This document shows positions 46,019 to 57,328 of a stretch of 64,000 nt of DNA, one piece after another. The notes beneath the pieces were generated by a model. The model was not told where the DNA came from, did not search any database, and worked only from the letters and a program-made list of their open reading frames with translations. The translations under genes and the position numbers were made by a program. Within the stretch, counting starts at the first letter, position 1, and each line of letters starts with the position of its first letter. Origin of the DNA: Anniella stebbinsi (Eukaryota; Chordata; Lepidosauria; Squamata; Anniellidae); contig JARDYH010000003.1 of the NCBI GenBank assembly GCA_029215795.1, positions 98,922,609 to 98,986,608 on the forward strand, written 5' to 3'.

Positions 46019-46426
46019 ATGCAAGGTGTCAAACAGAAATAGTGCTTTGAGCTCCTGTCTCTTCCCATCCTGCTGCTTCCAGACTGTTTTGTCTGTACCA
46101 GACTAACTCCAGCTCATTTACAGGTCTTGTCCCATCTCTTCCTCTGCTTTGGAAGTAATCAGTAGGAATGTCTAAAAATAAAGGTTGATCCAAAGTTAAA
46201 GGAAGTGTGGTGTGTAGTTTGTCATGAATGTGGCTGCACATGTACCTTCCTGTCCTGTATATTGTTGTCAGGGGTCCACAAATTATGTCTAAACTTAGTA
46301 GCCAAGAATTATTTCTACTAGCCAGCAAAAAATATAGTGAAAAATGCCTCTGAACACATGTATAATGGCTATCCCTTTCCACCCAGCAAGTGGCAGTTTG
46401 TCCCTTCAACAGAATTAAGGGCAATA

Positions 46427-46512
46427 TTCATTCATTCATTCAATTTATGGGTCCCTCTATGGCCAAAGTTCTCAGGGCGATGTACGTAATAGAAACACAT
46501 ACAATAATAGCA
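46427..46512 (-). mobile_element. LINE 3' tail
   Basis: (TTCA)n followed by TCTATGGCCAAAGTTCTCAG and GGCGATGTAC is a reversed L2-like tail. Confidence 0.6.
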
Positions 46513-46854
46513 CAGATGACATTGTGCCTTGTAAGCCTGAATCCCCTGCAGATCTCTTTCTGAAAATTAAACATTGCCCTCATTTCCCTGGCAAGCCCCA
46601 GCATAGCACAGCAGGCATCTGTTTTCAAAACCAGGTTTAAGAAGCTAGGAGACACCGTCTTTCCCTCTCTATCAAAGAAATCCACTTCAGATTATTCTTA
46701 CTTCCCTGCAGCAGCTCCCTTTCACAACCCAAACAACAGGAATTGGTGTTTCTCTCCCTGCCCCCCCTTTCCAGTGTGGAAAGGGGGAGTGAGAGAGAGA
46801 TGCCAAATTCCAAGTGAGGCTAAGGAATGGAAGAAGGCTGAAGAGGGACACACA

Positions 46855-46920
46855 GAAATAAGTCCCATTGAACCATTTCTACTTAGAAATAAGTCCCATT
46901 GAACCATTCCCCATCCAGAG
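46855..46920. repeat. short tandem duplication
   Basis: AGAAATAAGTCCCATTGAAC occurs twice, about 30 bp apart. The word is also part of the MITE at 54183. Confidence 0.7.
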
Positions 46921-47463
46921 TCAGTCCGTTTCTAAAACAAACCTTCCTGTTGTTAACCTGATATTGGAATGAAATGGCAGGAGCTTGTTGACTGGGAAAG
47001 TATTTGGAAGAAATATATTATTAGGATAAAGAGTAGTAGCTGGGGGGGGGGGTGCTGCAGATGGTCTTAGGAGCAGCTGCTGCTGAGTTCCAGGAGATTG
47101 TCCTGGGGAAGGGGAGTCAAAGAAGACTGGGGAGGGGGAAAGAGGGCAGCTTTACACACACATAGACAGAGAGAGATAAACTGAAAACAATAATACTGAG
47201 CAACATCGGAGAGGGGGAGGGGTGCAGTTCCCCCCCCCCCCCCAGTATTCCTAGATAGGAGATGAAAGAACAGACTCTCTCCCAAGATCTACTTCAGGCC
47301 TTTCAAGCAGCCTGATTTTTGCTGTTGTCATGCAACCTCCCTCCCTGAGCATTCTTGCTTTCTAAGATCAGAGGCTTTCTCACCCCTGTCCTGTTGGGGA
47401 AGTGAGTTTGATGTTGAAGGCTTATTATTATTAACAACTTATTTCCTAACCTCTTTCTTTCAG

Positions 47464-47544
47464 TATCCATAATGGAGTAATAGCAGTGTTCCAACGAAAA
47501 GGGCTTGCAGAACATGAGCTTTACAGTCTCAATGAAGGAGTCAG
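47464..47544 (+). CDS. PRR5: PRR5 coding exon 2
   Basis: Preceded by CTCTTTCTTTCAG and followed by GTGAGT. It completes Ser44, encodes residues 45-70 (IHNGVIAVFQRKG, then the ELYSLNEGV segment) and gives two bases of Arg71. The length of 81 bp keeps phase 2 at both ends. This is the start of the HbrB-like fold common to PRR5 and PRR5L and used to contact RICTOR (family knowledge). Intron 2 is about 6.1 kb. Confidence 0.95.
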
Positions 47545-47657
47545 GTGAGTATAATAATCAGAGATGACATACCTGTTCCAAGACATATTCATTACTGGAG
47601 GTTCTTGTTTCATAAGTGCTCTCTACGTTTTAGTATTTTATTGATTTATAGACTCCG

Positions 47658-47745
47658 ATGTTTTGGACTTCAGCTCCCATCAGTACCCAGCCAACATGGC
47701 CAGTGGTGAGGAATTCTGGGAGTTTTTATTCAAAACCTCCAGAGG
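47658..47745. mobile_element. inverted-repeat MITE fragment (CAGCCTTCCCC type)
   Basis: TTTTGGACTTCAGCTCCCAT at the left mirrors CTGGGAGTTTTTATTCAAAA at the right; tips lost. Confidence 0.7.
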
Positions 47746-48854
47746 GCAATGCGGTTGGAGATTCATCCAGTGCCATTAGTATAAATGGCAGCATACAGAG
47801 CAGCATAAGCCAGAAGTGAACACAGCCCCCACTGCCGTCAAGGAATTAACTTAGGCGACACAATAGCTGGTAAAAACTCCCATTTGCACATGATTGGGCT
47901 TCATTTCACAGTGGTTGCCTTTGCAAGGGCTGATCATGTTTGTCTGTATTGCATGAATCTTTAACATGCCAGCACTACTATGGTGTTGAGAATTAACTCA
48001 CCACCACCAGGTGAACATTGGGAACGTGAAATAAGGATATAAGAAGTTCACAATGTGATGCACTGAGTCCTTGTAAATATTATTGTCAGACTGGGTTACA
48101 TTCACCATGGGGAGAAATCTCCATGGCAACTGCAAGGTGTGTTCTGGCCTTCAAGGTCACAGGGTGTCCCGCAAGGTTGCTCTTTCTGGGTCAATTGTTC
48201 TGACATCAGGTTAATAGTATGTTGTACTCAGGTTAAAAAAGAACAATTGTTTTGACATCAAGTTAACAATACGTTGTACTCCAGTTAAGAAAAAGAAAAA
48301 AGAAAGAACAATGAACAATGAACAGCTGAAATGAACTTACACCTTTATTTGAAGTAACAATATTGTCCGCAACAGGGGGGACTTTTTGCAAAGCACTTGT
48401 GTTTGTAAAATGTCTGGAACGGTTTTGGAAAGTTGCTTGTAGTTTGTATGGCCATATTTTCCTTTGTATTATCTTCACCGTTTGGGTGAATCATAAAGCT
48501 TGGGGGCATTTAAGTGAAGGGATGTAGATGGTTTGAGCTGAGATCCAGCACAGATAAAGCAGGTAACCAGGAATTCCATGCAGGCAAGCGAGTGGACAGC
48601 TGGAGGATGGGGTGGAGTTCTTCACCTCTTCTCTTGCAGCCTGCTGTGCTTTTAGGCTGGGTGTAGAAGAGGCTACTTTGCCTCCCTTCTCACCCACTGT
48701 AGAAACCAAGTGGACTGCCAGAGAAGGCACAGACACTCCATTACTCCTCCACCTGTCTGCTATGTTTTCATGCTGTCCAGGGAGGCTAAGCCCCCTCCTG
48801 GGCATCCATCATCAACAGCAAGGGAGCCGGAAGAGGAGGAAAGGAGCATTCCTT
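47746..48854. other. PRR5 intron 2, nothing recognised
   Basis: A near-repeat of TTGTTCTGACATCAGGTTAA occurs at 48195 and 48246. No exon. Confidence 0.35.
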
Positions 48855-49022
48855 CCATAGAATCATAGAATAGTAGAGTTGGTTTTGCAAAGCATCCCTG
48901 ACAGATGGCTGTCCAGCTGCCTCTTGAAGGCCTCTGATGTGGGAGAGCCCACCACCTCCCTAGGTCATTGGTTCCATTGTCGTATTGCCCTGTCAGGACG
49001 TTTTTCCTGATGTCCAGCCATC
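48855..49022 (-). mobile_element. CR1 LINE 3' end, canonical
   Basis: ATAGAATCATAGAATAGTAG is the reversed CR1 tail, followed by CAGATGGCTGTCCAGCTGCC and TTTTTCCTGATGTCCAGCC. It is a textbook amniote CR1 3' UTR, 5'-truncated. Confidence 0.92.
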
Positions 49023-50018
49023 ATCTGCCAGTCTGCTGTGTTTCTATGTTTGAGGCAGAGCAGGTGAACCTCCCACATGTGTAGCACAGAAACACAGCAG
49101 GTTGGCAGCAGAGGGACAGAGTGCTCTGTTTCTCTTCTGCACCTTGCTGCAATTCTGCACCAAATGTGCAGGAAGCAAAGGTCCCTCCTGCATATCTGGA
49201 ATAGAGACACAGCAGGCTGGGGAAGGAGCCATGGATCTACCTCCTCTGCCCATCTGTTGCATTTCTAGCCTGCAACATGTCTCAATAGTCTGCTTTTTAC
49301 ACATAAGAGAGGCTGGCAGAGAAGGGAATGAGCTCTCTCTCTCTGTCCTCCACCAGCCCCACTTATAAAAAAAAAATAGACCGATAAAATGTTTTGCAGG
49401 CTAGTAACCTTGGGCTACTTTTACAAGGCTTGGAGCAAAAGGGAAGGAAGAAAAGGAGCACGGGAATTTCTGCTGTGAACAAACTCTTCATGGCTGGTAG
49501 ATAGAACTCTGAGGCCAGTAGTCCTGCTGTTGATGGGGTCAGAAACTGTGATGTCTTCCCAAGGACTAGCTGGAATTGTTCATTTTGCTGGACTAGATTT
49601 CCACTATATTTGATGGTAAAATCTGTTCCATCCTGCACTGTTTATGCTGAAGAGGATTCCCACATGTAGGGGCTGAAACCGTGAGAGACCCAATTGTCCC
49701 CCTTCATTTTCGTCTCCTTTCAAATTTAAATTGAATGGAGAGAGTTGGCACCATGTACACCTTAAAGTTGGTAATTCCACATACAGGGAGAATGGTTGAG
49801 TCACTTAAAGGACCGAGGGGTGGTAACGTTGGAGGAGCAGGGCTCAAGCTGAGGCTATAATGAGAAACAAGGGCCAAGATAGAAGGTGGGGCAAGTCAGG
49901 ACGAGGAATTCTTTGCCTTGAACGGATGCAGAAAAGGTTGGGGGCCAGTGGGGATCTGAGGAAGAGCATCACATCTTTAGTCCAACAAGAGAGATGAAGG
50001 ATTTTGGCCACAGTTTTA
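49023..50018. other. PRR5 intron 2, possible unknown repeat
   Basis: 49040-49290 contains several near-copies of AACACAGCAGGTTGGCAGCA and its complement, an irregular inverted/direct repeat. No gene. Confidence 0.45.
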
Positions 50019-50262
50019 GGCCTAATCCACACTAAGCAGGATATAGCATTATGAAAGCGGTATATAAGAAGCAGGAGCCACACTACTGCTTTATAGTGGT
50101 ACTGAAGTTCACCGTCAGCTCTTGGGGCTCATGATGGATACCATATACGGCTTTCATACCGCTTCCATAGTGCGATATCCTGCTTGGTGTGGCTCCTGCC
50201 TCTTATATACTGCTTTTATACCACTTTCATAGTGCTATATCCTGCTTGGTGTGGATTAGGCC
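50019..50262. mobile_element. inverted-repeat MITE (GATATAGCACTAT type)
   Basis: GGCCTAATCCACACTAAGCA at the left, CTTGGTGTGGATTAGGCC at the right. An internal second copy of the right arm (TATCCTGCTTGGTGTGGCTC) makes it asymmetric. Confidence 0.85.
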
Positions 50263-50264
50263 AT

Positions 50265-51560
50265 AGACAGAGATGAGAGTAAACCAAAGGAAGTTTGCCG
50301 AGGAAGACCAGAGAGAAGAAGGTTGCAGTACTCAAGGTATGAGATAACCAGAGCATGAACTAGAGCTTTAGCCAAGGGGACAGAACAAAGCAGATGGGAT
50401 TTTGCAAAGTTTGATAGGGTGAAGTGAATCAGCTAAGCAAATGATTGAGGATAAGAGAGGATACTGACAGAGAGGATATTCAAAGACTCAGCCCAGGTTG
50501 CATGCTAGTTCAGTAGGGGGAATGGAGAGAGATTTAGGAGCAGAAGGCTTGCGAGGAAAGAGTAGTACTTAATTCCTGGATATGATGAGACCTCCAAGGC
50601 TGCCTCTACAAGAAGCATTTAAAGCTCTTTCAAGGCGCATTAAAAAAATTACCTCTACAAGAACGGAACGCAAATTGGGCGTAGAGGCGCTTTAAACATC
50701 CGATTATGCGCATTATCGAATGTGCGTTAAATAGCGAGTTTTATTTTGCTCTGGCCATTAAAGCACATTTTGACTATGTGAACAAGCGATTCTCCACATT
50801 AACTACTTGTAAAGCGCATTTGAAACAACCGGTAAGGTCACCCATTGAGTGCTCAATTACCTTCTGCGTACAAGCATTTATGATAAAACGCTTCAGCGAA
50901 TATGCGCATAATCAGCTAACGAGGCATCAAACGGAATCCATCTAGAGGGAGCCCAAGTGGATACATGAGACAGGCAGCTGGAGATATGTGGTAAAGAGGT
51001 ATAGATGGGTGCCATTGGAATATAGGTAGTACTGAAAGCATGGCATTTCGTAGGGTCATCCAAGGAGAGCATACATAGGGAGAGGAGTAGGAGTGCAGGA
51101 CAGAACCCTGAGAGCCCAGCAGAAAGAAGGCCAACAGAGTAGGAGTTCACCCTAATGGGAATGTCGGAAGAACGATCTGACAGATGAAAGGACAAGCTAT
51201 CAGAATTGTGAAAACTAAAGAAATGGAGGAAGCCAAATACAAGCGGCTGACCTGCAAAGTCAAAGGCAGCAGGCAGGTCAAGGGGGACAAGGATAGAGAC
51301 CAAGAAAAGACCATTGGGTTGGCAATGAGAAGATCCTCTGTGATCTTAGCAAGGGCATTTTCAGTGCAATAGGGAGAGTGGAAGCTAGATTGCAGGGAGT
51401 CAAGCATGGAGGTGAAAGAGAGACTCAATTGGGAGTGGACAGCCTGCTTAAAAACTGAGGAAGACAAGAAGGGAGAGGAAATTCTGACAAAGCAGGATGT
51501 CAATGACTCAAGCTTTGGGGTATTTTTAGCTGCTTCCAGATGCTGGTTTACAGACAACAT
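50265..51560 (-). mobile_element. degenerate L2/Rex-like LINE reverse transcriptase, split by a MITE
   Basis: On the minus strand, 51560-51147 reads LDSLQSSFHSPYCTENALAK, and the frame below gives VPLDLPAAFD, the LDLSAAFD block. 51134-50916 holds a decayed form of the GVPQGSVLGPLLF/YADD region. Sequence to about 50265 continues the 3' part. The 355-bp MITE at 50598-50953 splits it. Many frameshifts. Confidence 0.75.
50598..50953. mobile_element. ~356-bp MITE family member in LINE
   Basis: GGCTGCCTCTACAAGAAGC to CCATCTAGAGGGAGCC, flanked by CAA at 50595-50597 and 50954-50956. Opposite orientation to the copy at 55670. Confidence 0.93.
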
Positions 51561-51905
51561 GCATCCCAGAGTTATTTTGCTAACCGCTGCTATGTTCCTT
51601 GCCTAATAGAAAGGCACGCTTGCCTCTTTCATAAAAGTTCAGTTTTTCACTCTGAGTCATTTGTATATGGCAGTTCCTGAAACTCTTTCCCTGAGATACA
51701 TTTGTTTTTATTCTTTTTTCTGGTTTACAGTTGGAGACACACTACAGTCTTACACCCCAAAAGGTTTGCTTTAAGGCTCTACCTTACATATCCAGAGGGC
51801 CAAATTAGATGTGACATGGGAGACCAGGATAAGGATCTTCCAGAGATTTTTGTCTGTTTTACTAAAGTAACCATGGGAAGCTGATAATTTGGTTTGGGGA
51901 AGTGA
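51561..51905. other. PRR5 intron 2, nothing recognised
   Basis: No exon or repeat seen. Confidence 0.35.
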
Positions 51906-52590
51906 ACATAGGAAGCTGCCTCACACCAAGTCAAAGCATTGATCCATCTAGCCCAGTATTGTCAACACTGACTGGCAGCAGCTCTCCAGGGTTTCAGGCA
52001 GGATTTGTTCCGAGCCATACCTGGAGATGCCGGGGATTGAACCTGGGACCTTCCTCATGCAAAGCAGTAGAGCTATGTACGGATCTGGATCCCAAACCCA
52101 GAGTGGATCAGGCCAATCCAGTCTGATCTGGGCCCGATCCAAACCAGACTGGAGTGGGGCCAGATTGGATCCACGATTCGGGGCCAGATCGGATCCGCTC
52201 CGGGTCCATGCAGAGCCCTCTCCCCAATCGCCCTCCTTACCTGCAGCCTCCTCCATTGGTTAGAGTGCCACATTTGCCGGTCGAGCCTGGTGATGTCATC
52301 ACCCGGCGCAAGCGGGAAAGCGGCCGGCCGACATCAAGGAGGCCGCCTGTCACAGAGGATGACGCGGAGGAGGCTGCAGGTAAGGAGGGCGATTGCAGGG
52401 AGGGAGGGAGCGGGGAGAGCGGGAGGGAAGGTTCTGCACGGACCCGGAGCAGATCCGGATCCAGATCCGAGGCGGATCGGATCGGGCCCAATCTGGACCT
52501 CCCAGATTGGGATCCAGATCGGATCAGGGGGTCCGTGCACAGCCCTACAAAGCAGGTACTCTTCCACTGAGAGTTGCCCTGCCTCATTCT
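51906..52590 (-). mobile_element. tRNA-derived SINE with CR1-like tail, split by a hAT-like element
   Basis: On the minus strand the head reads like a tRNA: CTCAGTGGAAGAGTAC, then CTGCTTTGCATGAGGAAGGT and CAGGTTCAATCCCCGG-type box B (52585-52555, then 52067-52030). The body follows, and the tail ends GGCAGCTTCCTATGTTC at 51906. That tail resembles the CR1-like LINE end at 4950-4985 (CTAGATGGACC...TCTTATGTTC). The insertion at 52068-52547 splits the anticodon-loop region. Confidence 0.85.
52068..52547. mobile_element. GC-rich hAT-like element (480 bp)
   Basis: Termini TAGAGCTATGTACGGATC and GTCCGTGCACAGCCCTA, flanked by a perfect 8-bp duplication CAAAGCAG (52060-52067 and 52548-52555). Subterminal GGATC words are strongly repeated. 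The core has TGATGTCA (52291) beside CACCCGGCGC, ATTGG at 52254, a reverse-strand donor (AC at 52239) and a plus-strand donor CAG|GTAAGG (GT at 52380). This core resembles the 25062-25982 element. Confidence 0.94.
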
Positions 52591-52994
52591 CAGAATTTCC
52601 CATGGTGCCCAAATAACATTGTAGCCTTCCCATGATTTTCCACCACTTATTCCATCTCATTGTTTACCACAAGACAAAATCTGTTGAAGAAGAGACAGAT
52701 TTGCTGTGCCATGACTTTTAGGAGCTGTTCACCTGGAAGCACCCATCTCTGGATGGGGACTGAATTGGCAGTGATCAAGCAGAAGAGATATCTTGGGATC
52801 GTGGTGGGTAAACAACATCTTAATATGTGGCAACTATGAAAAAGGCAATTTCCATGCTGGGATTATTAGGAAAGTGATTGAATAATAAGGCTGCCAGTAA
52901 CACAATGGCTTCTTATAAATCTATAATGCAGACATGTTAGAATAGAATGACCAGAACTGTCCATAGTATACCAAAATATATATATATATCTCCT

Positions 52995-53127
52995 TTCCCA
53001 AGCATGGTGCCTTCCAAATGTTTCGGACCACAAACCCCCAAATTTCTGACCATTGGCCATACTGGCTGGGGCTGATGAAAGTTGTAGTCCAAACATCTGG
53101 AGAACATCAGGTTGGGGAAGGCTGATA
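52995..53127. mobile_element. inverted-repeat MITE (CAGCCTTCCCC type)
   Basis: TTCCCAAGCATGGTGCCTTC at the left, ATCAGGTTGGGGAAGGCTG at the right, with GAAAGTTGTAGTCCAAACAT inside. Confidence 0.85.
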
Positions 53128-53474
53128 TATATTGCAAAGCTAGAAAACATGTTTTTTTTGGGGGGGGGGTCGTTTTTAAAGCAGTTAAAATTATTGTGGG
53201 CTAATTTCCCAGAAGCATCTGACTGGCCGCAGCTGAAAACAAAACATTGGACTGGATGGATTCTTACTCTGATCCAGAAGAGTTTTTCTTGTGTCCTGCC
53301 TCTTCTGCCATATAACCTAATCCTGAGGTCCTTTTCTTGGTCACACCAAAGTGTTATAGAATGTTGATTCTTCTGTATTTACATTTTATTTTACAGATTG
53401 CTATTATCAGTAAAGGCATTGCGTAAGATCATGCAGTCACACCTTCGGATATGCAGTGTGTCTATAGTATAATA

Positions 53475-53572
53475 ACAACGAAGAGTATTGTGACACCTTA
53501 AAGACTAGCACATTTACTGTGGCATGGGCCTACTTCATTAACGTAAATTTCAGTACATTACAATCTGATGGT
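53475..53572 (-). repeat. interspersed repeat, reversed copy
   Basis: AACAACGAAGAGTATTGTGA, then CACCTTAAAGACTAGCAC, is the complement of the 20070-20165 repeat pattern. It ends shortly before PRR5 exon 3. Confidence 0.5.
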
Positions 53573-53612
53573 TACATGGATTTTTTTTTCCAAAAAATTC
53601 TCTTTGAAACAG

Positions 53613-53661
53613 GCAGCTGCTGAAAACTGAGCTGGGATCCTTTTTTACTGAATATTTACAG
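53613..53661 (+). CDS. PRR5: PRR5 coding exon 3
   Basis: Acceptor TCTTTGAAACAG, donor GTTTGC; the latter is a weak donor, lacking A/G at +3. The 49-bp exon finishes Arg71 and encodes residues 72-87, QLLKTELGSFFTEYLQ, identical to the motif conserved in PRR5 proteins. It ends at phase 0. An apparent acceptor at about 53396 would read into unrelated sequence and was not used. Confidence 0.94.
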
Positions 53662-53724
53662 GTTTGCTCTTTTGTTGTGATTAACCTTTTACTTGATGTT
53701 GCATTGTTAACTGAAGCTCCATCT

Positions 53725-53728
<4 letters not shown>

Positions 53729-53765
<37 letters not shown>

Positions 53766-53850
53766 TTCTTACCCGCCTCTCCTTCTGGATTGAGGCAGGG
53801 AACAACAATAAATATAAATACAAAGACCTAAGGAAATCCTAAGGAAATTT
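53729..53850 (-). mobile_element. L2-like LINE 3' tail (second subfamily)
   Basis: (TAA)n at 53729-53764, then TTACCCGCCTCTCCTTCTGG and GAGGCAGGGAACAACA: the complement of 43440-43540. Confidence 0.82.
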
Positions 53851-54182
53851 AAGTACAAAAACTTTACATACTAGGTTGTTTAAACTTCCACACTGGACCT
53901 TGTCTTAAGATGTTTCACTCTTTTGTCTTAAGACAACTTAAGATGTTATCAGAAAGGATACTGGAGGACCTTATTTGGATTATATAGACATCATGGTCCA
54001 ATGACTAGTTCTCACTGAGGTGGTCAACTTGTGCCTGAACTGTACCACTTCAGACAGCACGTCAGAGCTCGCATGAATGAATGCTACTTCATATCCCCCC
54101 CAAAAAATGTCTTCCACAGAGTAAACTAGCGATAGTCAAGTAAATATGTGATTGCATGGCAGAGGAGTTGTAAAAGCAACCA

Positions 54183-54275
54183 AGGCTGCAATTCTATACA
54201 TACATACCTGGGAGAGAGTTCCATTGAGCTTAAACAGACTTCTGAGTAGAAATGCATAGGATTGTGCTAGAATTC
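54183..54275. mobile_element. inverted-repeat MITE (GCAATCCTATGC type)
   Basis: GGCTGCAATTCTATACATAC at the left mirrors AATGCATAGGATTGTGCTAG at the right; the centre is TTCCATTGAGCTTAAACAGA. Confidence 0.8.
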
Positions 54276-55315
54276 TGTTTTCTTTCATCCATTCAGTATC
54301 CTGTGCTGTCACTGTGCTAGCGTAAATCAATGTTAGTGCAACGTCATTAGCCCTTGCTAGGCAAAGAAGAAAAGTGGGCTGAATAAGGTGACAAAGCACA
54401 CCACTGAAAAGTCACTGGTTTTCCCTTTTGCCTACAGTGCGCTAATAGCGTCACAACATAATTAGTGCTAGTGCTGTGGCAGCTTTGGATATAGCCCATG
54501 TATTGAAGATATTGGAAAGCTAGGGAAAAATATTTAGGGGAACGTTAAATGTGCCAGACAGAAAATGTGCATCAAATGAATTCAACCTACCTATTTTTTT
54601 TTTTTTCATATTCAATCATCATAACGTGAAGAATATGTAATTTAGTTCATTTCTTCCAGAGGTATAGCAAAAATGTGCCTAAATATGTTAGGAAGAATAA
54701 ATCTGTTTGAAAGTTGTTATTTATGGCCATTGTCATAAAATGTACATTATATTTGAAAATAATGATGTTTTGAAGCATCCGCCTAACCCTGCCTCTAAAC
54801 AGAGCTTTCACATCACCGCTGAACTTCCCTTGCAATCCAGACTGATGAAGGAGGGTGTTACGGCACACTCTCCGGTAATGTGGGGCAACAATGAGGCCCC
54901 ATGTAAGTTGAATGCACACCCCAAGATCCTCTGCCAGCATGCTGGGGTTGCTTGGCAGAGTCCACCATCTGACTGCCTCCCTACCCACCAACTCTATTCC
55001 CTAGCTGCATGCTCTACAGGACATAAGATCTACCCTGTCTAAGCCTAGTCTCTCTGCATATTGACTGTTTTGAGGCGTAATCACCTTGCCTTCATAATGT
55101 CATAAAATGTTACGATGGGAAATTCCATCCAATGCAGTTAATTATCCACATAGCCCAAGAACTAAACTGGAAGCTATGAGCAACCTTCTTCTAATGAGCT
55201 GCCTTTAAAAAAAAGAGTCACAGAGAGAGAGAGTCCCTCGTGGTAGAAATGCAAAAGTAATAATCAAGATTACAGGGTAAGAGAAATGAAAAGTTTTTTT
55301 ATTCTGTGTTGACAG
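54276..55315. other. PRR5 intron 3, nothing recognised
   Basis: No additional exon is needed between exons 3 and 4, because the phases match. No named repeat. Confidence 0.4.
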
Positions 55316-55373
55316 AACCAGCTGCTTACGAAAGGCATGGTGATCCTGAGGGACAAGATTCGGTTTTATGAAG
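55316..55373 (+). CDS. PRR5: PRR5 coding exon 4
   Basis: Acceptor CTGTGTTGACAG, donor GTAATC. Encodes residues 88-106, NQLLTKGMVILRDKIRFYE, and the first base of Gly107. Length 58 bp, phase 0 to phase 1. Part of the HbrB-like domain. Intron 3 is about 1.65 kb and intron 4 about 1.95 kb; the latter holds a 355-bp MITE. Confidence 0.95.
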
Positions 55374-55669
55374 GTAATCGAGACATCTATTATGCCCGCT
55401 GAGCCTCGTTCAAAAGCACATCAAAATCAAAACTCTTTCTTCAACTGGCTCCAGCTTAGAACCCCATAATAACAGCCTGCTTAATCTCAGCAGTCATCTA
55501 ATGTTGCTGCCTGCTGAACAAGGAAATGAAATGTGCCTGGCACATCTGCAGCCTCCAGAGTGGCCGTTTACCTTTACCTCAAATTATAAACCACTTTATG
55601 ATTAAATAGCCATATGGACGTTCGTGAAAAACTGCGGAAGCCAACTTCCTAAAAGTGTTATTTCACTTA

Positions 55670-56024
55670 GACCCCCTCTAGATGGATTCCGTTTGATGCC
55701 TGTTCCTCCGATTATGCGCATCTTCTCGGAAGCGCTTTATCATAAATGCTTGTATGCAGGAGGTAATTGAGTACTCAACTGGTGACCTTACCAGTTGTTT
55801 CAAATGCGCTTTACAAGTAGTTAATGCGGAGAATCGCTTGTTCACATAGTCAAAATGCGCTTTAATGGCCAGAGCAAAATAAAACTCGCTATTTAACGCG
55901 CATTCGATAATGCGCATAATCGGAGAGAAAACGGGCCTCTACGCCCGATTTGCGCTCCGTTCTTGTAGAGGTAAATTTTTAATGCGCCTTGAAAGAGCTT
56001 TAAATGCCTCTTGTAGAGGCAGCC
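55670..56024. mobile_element. 355-bp MITE family member in PRR5 intron 4
   Basis: GACCCCCTCTAGATGGATTC to CTCTTGTAGAGGCAGCC, flanked by TTA at 55667-55669 and 56025-56027. It retains most of the GCGCATTATCG words. Confidence 0.94.
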
Positions 56025-57328
56025 TTAGACTCTCCTCTTCTTCCCTAGAGCTCGCATGGCAGTCTCCCATCCAGGCAGTGCTCATGGCCAGTTTGGCTTA
56101 CTTTCTGTAGTGGAACTGCATAATGCGCTTTGAGACTCTTAGCTGGGACCTTAAGGAAGGGAGTCTCAACCTTTGAATTAGTGAGCCTCCCCAAATTAGA
56201 AGACAAAACACCCCTTCCCTCTAGGGAAGGGGGAGGCAACGTCTAATCCGTAGGCAGCAACACACTCGCAAGACTTGTCCTGGCATCTGCCAAGGTGCCT
56301 TACCCTTCTTAAACAAAGAATAATAACAACGTATTTTCTTACCAGCAGCTGGGATTACTGTGAAATAGGTTTCTGTTGGTGCTGAAAACTGTGGGTTCAA
56401 ATTGCCAAATGTGCCCGCAGCACCAAAAAGGTGGCCTACGCCTGCTCTAGGCTCTATATACCTGTGGAAACATGCTTGTGCATATGTGGATTCCTAGCCA
56501 GGTGACGAAGTGGTTATTGTACACAATTGTCCAGTTTGATCCTAGAATTGAGGCTACACACACACACACGCATCCTTAAAAAAAAAAAAAGTTGGAATCC
56601 TGCTGATCAGTTGCATTTCAACTTTCTTTAAAATGGGTACACACAAACAGTCTCAGCTGCTGGGTGCACATTCTGTTGCATGGGCAAAGTGACCTGAGTT
56701 TCAGCAACCTGAACAAAACCAAACGGATTCCAGAGGCAAAGTTTGTCCTTGCTAAAGCTGAGTCACAATGTACACAACGTTGTGTGTACATTGTGTACAT
56801 TGTGTGTACATTTGTGTGTCTCGCCTGCAATGAAGGGGTGGAGAACATGTGGCCCTCTGGATGCTGGTGGACCGCAACTTCCATTAGCTCTAGCCAGTAT
56901 AGTCAATAGTGAGTGTTGATAGGAGTTGTAGTCCAACAATTTTGGGAGGTCTACATATCCCCCCTCCCTGCTGTAATGGTTTGAAGGGGATTCCCATATC
57001 TGCAACTACAAGTCTTCCCAGTGAATATTCACTACATATACCCAATTATGATCCCCCCATATACAAGATACGTTACGTACACTATGCGCATCTGTGTTTT
57101 AGCCAACTGTCTCTTTAAAATATATGCAAAGGGCTATCACAAAACAATCTCCTCCCATGCTTGTGCTTTAAAGAGAAAGGAGCTAAAACTATACACTTGC
57201 ATATTTCAAATGTGGGATGGGATGCATGCATCTGGCAGCTGGTTTTCCCACCCAGATACAAAATACTTTTGTTCGCCACGTTCTTCAGTCTGTGCCTTTT
57301 GACTAAACTTTTTTATTTCAACTTTTAG
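56025..57328. other. PRR5 intron 4, rest
   Basis: Contains a (CA)n run near 56554-56570, a poly-A tract near 56578, the low-complexity GTGTACATT run at 56762-56818 and the MITE at 56833. No exon is missing here. Confidence 0.45.
56833..56955. mobile_element. inverted-repeat MITE (CAGCCTTCCCC-related)
   Basis: TGGAGAACATGTGGCCCTCT, then ATAGGAGTTGTAGTCCAACA, with the inverted interior of the family; diverged. Confidence 0.65.

Noticed and set aside
52030..52585. A tRNA gene suggested by a box-B-like GGTTCAATCCCC
   Set aside because: It is the head of a SINE, interrupted by a 480-bp insertion and followed by a LINE-type tail.
53396..53460. Possible PRR5 exon 3 after TTTTATTTTACAG at 53396 (reads LLLSVKALRK)
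   Set aside because: The product does not match PRR5, whereas 53613-53661 gives QLLKTELGSFFTEYLQ with correct phase.
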